Shown in pieces: positions 23,910-28,398 of a DNA stretch of 28,398 nt. The translations under genes were made by a program, and so were the position numbers. The notes beneath the pieces were generated by a model. That model had not been told where the DNA came from, searched no databases, and saw only the letters and a program-made list of their open reading frames with translations. Position 1 is the first letter of the stretch; every line of letters begins with the position of its first letter. Source of the stretch: an uncultured Dialister sp. (GTDB lineage Bacteria; Bacillota; Negativicutes; Veillonellales; Dialisteraceae); contig CAKQBK010000031.1 in the NCBI GenBank assembly GCA_934216155.1, positions 1-28,398 of the forward strand. The letters are read 5' to 3'.

Positions 23910-24302
23910 ATGGCAGACAAACGTATCAGAGTACTGGTAGCTAAACCAGGTCTTGATGGACATGATCGTGGCGCAAAAGTTATTGCTCGTGCACTTCGTG
24001 ATGCAGGTATGGAAGTAATTTACACCGGTCTTCGTCAGACCGTTGCTCAGATTGTTGAAGCAGCAGACGCAGAAGACGTTAACGTAGTAGCACTGTCCCT
24101 GCTCTCCGGCGCTCACAACACCCTCTTCCCGGAAGTTGTTGAAGCACTGAAAGCTAAAGGAATGGGCGACGTTCTCGTTATCGGCGGCGGCGTAATTCCG
24201 GAATCCGATATCCCAGGCCTGAAAGCAGCTGGCGTAAAAGCTATCTTCACACCTGGCACACCAACCAAAGAAGTTATTGACTTCATTAAAGAAAACGCAT
24301 AA
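23910..24302 (+). CDS. mcmA2: Methylmalonyl-CoA mutase, B12-binding (small) subunit
   Basis: 130 residues corresponding to the cobalamin-binding domain of the mutase. The base-off motif DGHDRG (16-21) supplies His18 as lower axial ligand to cobalt. SLLSGAH and the glycine-rich VIGGGVIP hold the nucleotide tail. SD GGAGG lies about 9 bases before ATG. It is 64 bases after the catalytic subunit and certainly its partner. Because the mutase binds cobamides base-off/His-on, it could accept cobamides with non-coordinating (phenolic) lower ligands of the type ArsAB makes. Confidence 0.95.
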   Translation: MADKRIRVLVAKPGLDGHDRGAKVIARALRDAGMEVIYTGLRQTVAQIVEAADAEDVNVVALSLLSGAHNTLFPEVVEALKAKGMGDVLVIGGGVIPESDIPGLKAAGVKAIFTPGTPTKEVIDFIKENA

Positions 24303-24350
24303 TTGGCTATTAGACTGACTTGCTTGACAGTTTATTAGTTTAGAATGTAG

Positions 24351-24387
24351 CTGCATGGGGCTGGGGGCATACTCAGTCCCATTGCAA
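24351..24387 (+). other. Intergenic hairpin between the B12 subunit and GTPase genes
   Basis: TGCATGGGGCTG near 24351 pairs with CAGTCCCATTGCA ending at 24387, giving an 8-bp core stem (TGGGGCTG/CAGTCCCA). There is no T-run, so it more likely stabilises the upstream message 3' end or marks a processing point than terminates. Confidence 0.5.
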
Positions 24388-24425
24388 CTATATTTATTTA
24401 CTCTTCGAAAAGGCGGTGCACACCT

Positions 24426-25364
24426 ATGGAATTTTCTATGAAAGATTTTTGGGGTGGTTCCAAACGTGCCTTAGCGAGAGCAATTACCATCGTTGAAGAC
24501 GAACGGGATGGTTATGAAGATATCATGAAAGAGATCTATCACCATACCGGTCGTGCACAGGTCATCGGTATTACTGGTGCGCCTGGTGCGGGTAAGAGCA
24601 CACTGTCAGATGCCTTGATTAAGCAATTCCGCAAACAGGGCAAAACCGTAGGTATTGCAGCAATCGATCCTACCAGTCCATTCTCTGGCGGCGCCATTCT
24701 TGGTGACCGTATCAGAATGAACGACCTGACCTTGGATAAGGGTGTTTATATCCGTAGTATGGGTACACGCGGCAGCCTTGGTGGACTTTCCCGTAAGACT
24801 GCAGATGCGGTCAAACTGATGGATGCTTTCGGTCTCGATGTCATTCTCATCGAAACAGTAGGCGTAGGTCAATCAGAAGTTGATATCGTCAAAAATGCGG
24901 ATACGACACTTGTTGTGCTCGTACCTGGACTAGGCGACGATATTCAAGCAATCAAAGCAGGTATCCTTGAAATTGGTGATGTATTCTGCATCAACAAATG
25001 TGATCGCGATGGCGCAGATCGTTTGAATGTTGAAATCGAAATGATGCTTGATTTGGGCGAAGCTCAGAATTGGCGTCCTCCGATTGAAAGAACGATTGCG
25101 AACAAGGACCAGGGAGTAGAAGATGTAGTAGCATCCCTGGCGGAACATAGAAAGTATCTCGAGGAGTCCGGTATTCTTGAAGAAAGAAGACGCGAACGGG
25201 CTAAGAGCGAAATGCTGGAAATGATCCACGATCGCATTTCTCGTCATATCGAAGAAAATATCGTTAAGACGAGTGAATTTAGTGACTGCGTGGAAGACGT
25301 CTTTGAACGGAAGACAGATCCGTTTACTGTCGTTGATTCCATTGTAGGCAAAATATTCAAATAA
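24426..25364 (+). CDS. meaB: MeaB/ArgK-type G3E GTPase, methylmalonyl-CoA mutase chaperone
   Basis: 312 residues. It protects and reloads the B12 cofactor of methylmalonyl-CoA mutase using GTP. Walker A is GAPGAGKS (51-58), followed by DPTSPFSGGAILGDRIRM (81-98), ETVGVGQSE (143-151) and the guanine-specificity motif NKCD (190-193). The C-terminal helices would form the dimer arm. Codon use is visibly less biased than in the flanking enzyme genes (AGT, GCG and AGA appear), consistent with a lower copy number. The SD is weak (GGCGGTG), which fits lower translation. An alternative ATG lies four codons later. Confidence 0.93.
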   Translation: MEFSMKDFWGGSKRALARAITIVEDERDGYEDIMKEIYHHTGRAQVIGITGAPGAGKSTLSDALIKQFRKQGKTVGIAAIDPTSPFSGGAILGDRIRMNDLTLDKGVYIRSMGTRGSLGGLSRKTADAVKLMDAFGLDVILIETVGVGQSEVDIVKNADTTLVVLVPGLGDDIQAIKAGILEIGDVFCINKCDRDGADRLNVEIEMMLDLGEAQNWRPPIERTIANKDQGVEDVVASLAEHRKYLEESGILEERRRERAKSEMLEMIHDRISRHIEENIVKTSEFSDCVEDVFERKTDPFTVVDSIVGKIFK

Positions 25365-25383
25365 TTTTAAAGGAGGAGTTATT

Positions 25384-25836
25384 ATGGCATTCAAAGTACT
25401 TTGTGTCGATCATGTAGGCGTAGCTGTTAAAGATCTTCAGCTGATCAAACAGCAGATGAAAGACATCCTCGGACTGGATCCATCCCTTCCGGATGAAACC
25501 GTTGAAGAACAGCATGTAACAACAAGCTTCTTCAAACCATCCGCTCAGACCGAAGCTTGCGAACTCGAATTCTTGGGTTCCACCACTCCGGACGGCCCGA
25601 TTGCTCGTTTCATTGAAAAAGCAAACGGTGGCAAGAACGGCTTCCAGCATGTTGCACTTCGTGTAGATGACATCGAAGCTTGCCTCGCTGATCTGCAGGC
25701 TAAAGAAGTTCCGCTCATCGATAAGAAATATCGTATCGGTGCTGGCGGCTGTCATATCGCATTCTTGCATCCAAAGGCTACTGGCCTTCTGCTTGAACTG
25801 ACAGAACGCCCAGGCGGCCCATCTTTCAAAGCTTAA
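25384..25836 (+). CDS. mce: Methylmalonyl-CoA epimerase (VOC superfamily)
   Basis: 150 residues. Converts (R)- to (S)-methylmalonyl-CoA between mutase and decarboxylase. Two beta-alpha-beta-beta-beta modules carry metal ligands His10 (in VDHVGVAV), a Glu near residue 60, His89 (in FQHVAL) and Glu138 (in LLLELTE). SD AAAGGAGGAG precedes the ATG, 19 bases after meaB. Length and spacing of ligands match the family. Confidence 0.92.
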   Translation: MAFKVLCVDHVGVAVKDLQLIKQQMKDILGLDPSLPDETVEEQHVTTSFFKPSAQTEACELEFLGSTTPDGPIARFIEKANGGKNGFQHVALRVDDIEACLADLQAKEVPLIDKKYRIGAGGCHIAFLHPKATGLLLELTERPGGPSFKA

Positions 25837-25856
25837 TTGACTGAGACTGATGGCAA

Positions 25857-25896
25857 ATGCTTTACCCAGGTGGGTAAAGCATCCCCCTCACGGGGG
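25857..25896 (+). other. Two adjacent perfect hairpins between epimerase and decarboxylase genes
   Basis: ATGCTTTACCC-AGGT-GGGTAAAGCAT (25857-25882, 11 bp) is followed at once by CCCCC-TCAC-GGGGG (25883-25896). A short AAAATTTTT and the mmdA SD follow about 8 bases on. They may be a partial terminator or a processing/stability element that sets mmd levels apart from the upstream genes. Confidence 0.65.
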
Positions 25897-25922
25897 TCCC
25901 TAAAATTTTTGGAGGTGTAAGA

Positions 25923-27452
25923 ATGGCAACTGTTGCAGAAAGAATTGAACTTCTTCACAAAAACCTCGCTCACGTTGAGGCTATGGGTGGAGAAAAGAAA
26001 GTTGAAAAACAGCATGCAAAAGGCAAACTGACTGCTCGTGAAAGACTGGCTCTTCTGTTTGATGAAGGCACTTTCGTAGAAGTCAATGCTCTTGTTAAAT
26101 CCCGCTGCCACAACTTCGGCCAGGAAAAGAAAGATCTTCCAGGCGAAGGCGTAGTAACTGGTTATGGTACTGTTGATGGCAGACTCGTATTTGCATTCGC
26201 TCAGGACTTCACCGTTGAAGGTGGTTCCCTTGGTGAAATGCATGCAGCTAAAATCGTTCACGTAAATGAACTGGCTCTCAAAGTCGGTGCACCTTGCGTA
26301 GGCCTGAACGATTCTGGCGGAGCTCGTATCCAGGAAGCTGTAGACGCACTGTGCGGCTATGGTAAGATTTTCTGGTGCAACACCATCGCATCCGGCGTAA
26401 TTCCACAGATTTCCGCAATCATGGGACCATCCGCTGGCGGCGCTGTATACTCCCCAGCTCTGACCGACTTCATTTACATGGTTAAGAAAACATCCCAGAT
26501 GTTCCTGACCGGACCGGCAGTAGTAGAATCCGTAACAGGTGAAAAGATTACCGCTGAAGCACTTGGTGGCGCTATGACCCACAATCGTACTTCCGGCGTT
26601 GCTCAGTTCGCTTGCGAAAACGACGAAGACTGCATTAAACAGATTCGTTACCTGCTCTCCTTCCTGCCAAGCAACAACATGGAAGATGCTCCTATCGTTG
26701 AAACCGGTGATGATCCGACCAGAACCGATCCGGCTCTCGATACCCTCATGCCAGACAACTCCAATGCACCATACAACATGTATGATGTCATTAAATCCGT
26801 TGTCGATAATGGCGAATACTACGATGTAGCTAAAGAATTTGCAAAGAACATCATCACCTGCTTCGCTCGTTTCGACGGACAGACTGTTGGTATCATTGCA
26901 AACCAGCCAGCATTCATGGCAGGCTGCCTTGACTACAACGCATCCGATAAATCCGCTCGTTTCATTCGCTTCTGCGATTGCTTCAATATCCCGGTTGTCA
27001 ACCTTGTCGACGTACCAGGATTCCTGCCAGGCAAACAGCAGGAATATGCCGGCGTAATTCGTCACGGCGCTAAGATGCTGTTCGCTTACTGCGAAGCTAC
27101 TGTACCGAAGATCACCATGATTCTCCGTAAAGCATACGGCGGTTCTTACATCGCTATGTGCTCCCGTGAACAGGGCGCTGACCAGGTATTCGCTTGGCCA
27201 ACCGCTGAAATCGCTGTTATGGGACCTGCAGGCGCTGCAAACATTATCTTCAGAAAAGATCCAAACAAAGAACAGCGTACAAAGGAATATGTTGATGAAT
27301 TCGCTACTCCATACAAAGCTGCTGAACGTGGCTATGTAGACGCAGTTATCGATCCAAGAAACACTCGTCCAACAATCATCAATGCACTGAAGATGCTTGC
27401 TTCCAAGCACGAAGTACATCCAGCAAAGAAACACGGAAACATTCCGCTCTAA
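25923..27452 (+). CDS. mmdA: Methylmalonyl-CoA decarboxylase alpha subunit (carboxyltransferase)
   Basis: 509 residues of the crotonase-like carboxyltransferase fold. It moves the carboxyl group of (S)-methylmalonyl-CoA to biotin on the gamma subunit, yielding propionyl-CoA. Oxyanion-hole segments are SGGARIQE (131-138) and GPSAGGAVYSPA (168-179) in the N-terminal half, with GGSYIAMCS in the C-terminal half. In known enzymes the alpha subunit docks on a membrane beta subunit that uses the decarboxylation energy to pump Na+. SD GGAGGTG lies 8 bases before the ATG. Neighbouring mutase and epimerase genes fix the substrate as methylmalonyl-CoA rather than glutaconyl-CoA or propionyl-CoA. Confidence 0.93.
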   Translation: MATVAERIELLHKNLAHVEAMGGEKKVEKQHAKGKLTARERLALLFDEGTFVEVNALVKSRCHNFGQEKKDLPGEGVVTGYGTVDGRLVFAFAQDFTVEGGSLGEMHAAKIVHVNELALKVGAPCVGLNDSGGARIQEAVDALCGYGKIFWCNTIASGVIPQISAIMGPSAGGAVYSPALTDFIYMVKKTSQMFLTGPAVVESVTGEKITAEALGGAMTHNRTSGVAQFACENDEDCIKQIRYLLSFLPSNNMEDAPIVETGDDPTRTDPALDTLMPDNSNAPYNMYDVIKSVVDNGEYYDVAKEFAKNIITCFARFDGQTVGIIANQPAFMAGCLDYNASDKSARFIRFCDCFNIPVVNLVDVPGFLPGKQQEYAGVIRHGAKMLFAYCEATVPKITMILRKAYGGSYIAMCSREQGADQVFAWPTAEIAVMGPAGAANIIFRKDPNKEQRTKEYVDEFATPYKAAERGYVDAVIDPRNTRPTIINALKMLASKHEVHPAKKHGNIPL

Positions 27453-27494
27453 TATTTGCTGCAAGAAATACTCTAATTGAAAGGATGGGTACAG

Positions 27495-27812
27495 ATGGAT
27501 AACAACACAGTTATGTATATCGCGGTATTTGCTGCTATCGTTGCAGTAATTGCCCTGATCATGATCTGGCAGGTACGTTCATCTCTCAATCAGTCCGCAG
27601 CACCGGCACCGGCCGCAGCTCCTAAGAAAGCTGCAGCTCCTGCTCGTCAGGCAGCTCCTGCCGCAGCAAACAATGGTGCAGTTGTAGCAGCTATCGCTGC
27701 TGCAATCGTTGCTATGGGTGGCGGCGAAATCGTCTCCATCCGCCCGGCAGCTAGATCTGGCTGGACCTCTGCAGCTCGCATTGCAGGCGTAGCTAGCAAC
27801 CAGCAGTTCTAA
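27495..27812 (+). CDS. mmdD: Methylmalonyl-CoA decarboxylase delta subunit (OadG-like)
   Basis: 105 residues. One N-terminal transmembrane helix (about 6-26) is followed by an Ala/Pro-rich linker (about 35-58) and a small hydrophobic-to-basic tail (VSIRPAARSGW near 80-92). The subunit assembles and anchors the decarboxylase complex. ATG at 27495 with AAAGGA at 27480-27485 is preferred to the TTG at 27477. A separate mmdE gene, present in Veillonella parvula and similar to the delta C-terminus, is not found here, so this protein may serve both roles. Confidence 0.85.
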   Translation: MDNNTVMYIAVFAAIVAVIALIMIWQVRSSLNQSAAPAPAAAPKKAAAPARQAAPAAANNGAVVAAIAAAIVAMGGGEIVSIRPAARSGWTSAARIAGVASNQQF

Positions 27813-27850
27813 TTGAAAGTTGAAAGTACAATCATTTAGGAGGAAAGACA

Positions 27851-28270
27851 ATGAGAAAATTTACTGTAACAGTTAACGGCCAGGATTACGATGTAGTAGT
27901 TAAAGATGGCGGCGCTGCAGCAGCAGCTCCGGCTCCGGCAGCAGCTCCAGCTCCTGTAGCAGCAGCTCCGGCTCCGGCAGCAGCTCCAGCTCCGGCACCG
28001 GCTCCAGCTCCGGCTCCAGCACCGGCTCCGGCTCCAGCAGCAGCTCCTGCAGGCGCAGGCGAATCCGTTGAAGCTCCAATGCCGGGCAAAGTTATCCGCA
28101 TCAACAAAAACGTTGGTGATGCAGTTGCTTCCGGCGACGAAGTTCTCGTACTCGAAGCTATGAAGATGGGCAACCCGATCATGGCTCCATGCGATGGCAA
28201 GATCACCGGTATGCCGGTATCCGTTGGCCAGTCCGTACAGGGCGGCGACGTTCTCTTCACCGTTGGCTAA
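27851..28270 (+). CDS. mmdC: Methylmalonyl-CoA decarboxylase gamma subunit (biotin carboxyl carrier)
   Basis: 139 residues. The biotinyl domain occupies about 72-139, with biotin on Lys105 in EAMKMG and a conserved APMPGK strand (75-80). A short N-terminal beta segment (1-18) is joined to it by a ~50-residue Ala/Pro linker (20-71) that acts as a swinging arm between the alpha and beta subunits. The linker DNA (27914-28063) is a run of GCTCCGGCA-like repeats, prone to replication slippage and length change. SD AGGAGG lies 7-12 bases before ATG. Normally mmdB follows; here a terminator and an intron do. Confidence 0.93.
   Translation: MRKFTVTVNGQDYDVVVKDGGAAAAAPAPAAAPAPVAAAPAPAAAPAPAPAPAPAPAPAPAPAAAPAGAGESVEAPMPGKVIRINKNVGDAVASGDEVLVLEAMKMGNPIMAPCDGKITGMPVSVGQSVQGGDVLFTVG
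27914..28063 (+). repeat. Low-complexity Ala/Pro-coding repeat in mmdC
   Basis: Imperfect GCTCCGGCTCCGGCA-type units encode alternating Ala and Pro. They are the source of a long open frame on the opposite strand, which is not a gene. Confidence 0.8.
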
Positions 28271-28292
28271 TATCAGCTTGATATATGCATAG

Positions 28293-28323
28293 AAAAAAGC
28301 AGTGCCGAAGCACTGCTTTTTTT
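28293..28323 (+). terminator. Canonical Rho-independent terminator after mmdC
   Basis: GCAGTGC-CGAA-GCACTGC (28299-28316) is flanked by six A and seven T. The 5' A-run extends the stem. It ends the decarboxylase transcript 22 bases after mmdC. Confidence 0.93.
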
Positions 28324-28324
28324 G

Positions 28325-28398
28325 GTGCGCCCGGCATGAGCGTATTCTCATGGGTGAAAGTCCCTAGACCACCTAGTAGTGGGAAGGTCATAGCTGAA
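28325..28398 (+). mobile_element. 5' end of a group II (IIC-like) intron, continuing past the window
   Basis: GTGCGCCCGGCATG starts two bases after the terminator T-run and fits the GUGYG 5' splice-site consensus. It closely resembles the opening of domain I in group IIC introns such as the Oceanobacillus iheyensis one. GGGTGAAAGTCCC (28352-28364) and GTAGTGGGAAGGTCATAG (28376-28393) continue the domain I pattern. IIC introns insert just downstream of terminator hairpins, exactly as seen here. The encoded reverse transcriptase and the 3' end would lie outside the window. Confidence 0.85.

Noticed and set aside
27836..28351. Minus-strand frames with Ser/Arg/Cys or Gly/Ala repeats opposite mmdC
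   Set aside because: They are the complement of the Ala/Pro linker repeat and have no start signals.

Overview
The window looks like the chromosome of a diderm Firmicute of the class Negativicutes (the Veillonella / Dialister / Phascolarctobacterium / Sporomusa assemblage). Three things suggest this: an almost complete succinate-to-propionate module with a biotin-dependent, Na+-pumping-type methylmalonyl-CoA decarboxylase; a tandem CobT-paralogue pair of the ArsA/ArsB type known from Sporomusa and Veillonella; and an O-antigen ligase-like protein, which implies an LPS outer membrane. Genus cannot be fixed from the sequence alone; a Dialister-like succinate decarboxyliser is my best guess.

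Layout. 0-20 kb is made of short, mostly monocistronic units separated by repeat-filled spacers: a D-2-hydroxyacid dehydrogenase (+), a PLD-nuclease/SF2-helicase/DUF3427 protein (+), a MarR regulator (-), a secreted alpha/beta-hydrolase (-), an RlmI-like rRNA methyltransferase (+), a DUF2939-like membrane-anchored protein (-), an aldehyde dehydrogenase (-), a translationally coupled three-gene operon arsA-arsB-larC-like (+), and an O-antigen ligase family protein (+). From 20.3 to 28.3 kb lies a co-directional, strongly codon-biased cluster: acyl-CoA:succinate CoA-transferase, methylmalonyl-CoA mutase catalytic subunit, mutase B12-binding subunit, MeaB-type GTPase, methylmalonyl-CoA epimerase, and methylmalonyl-CoA decarboxylase subunits alpha, delta and gamma (biotin carrier). 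A canonical terminator closes it, and the 5' end of a group IIC-like intron begins directly after the T-run and leaves the window.

How the genes work together. Succinate is activated to succinyl-CoA by CoA transfer from propionyl-CoA, rearranged by the B12 mutase (protected by the GTPase), epimerised to (S)-methylmalonyl-CoA, and decarboxylated to propionyl-CoA, normally with export of Na+. The beta (membrane pump) subunit is not in the window. The ArsAB pair makes the alpha-ribotide for the lower ligand of the cobamide that the mutase needs, so cobamide tailoring and its main consumer lie about 3 kb apart.

The non-coding DNA is unusual. At least four families of short interspersed inverted repeats fill nearly every spacer left of 20 kb and are absent from the propionate cluster. 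One is a hairpin with covarying stem bases and a 7-mer tail (12 copies). One is a 218-228 bp element with 17-bp terminal inverted repeats and arms made of 9-mers. One is a GGTTATAAAA element. One is a GTCACTA 7-mer family. They are nested into a 325-bp composite and a ~950-bp gene-free inverted repeat. Two long structured mRNA leaders, upstream of the CoA-transferase and of the mutase, are the best candidates for undescribed regulatory RNAs.
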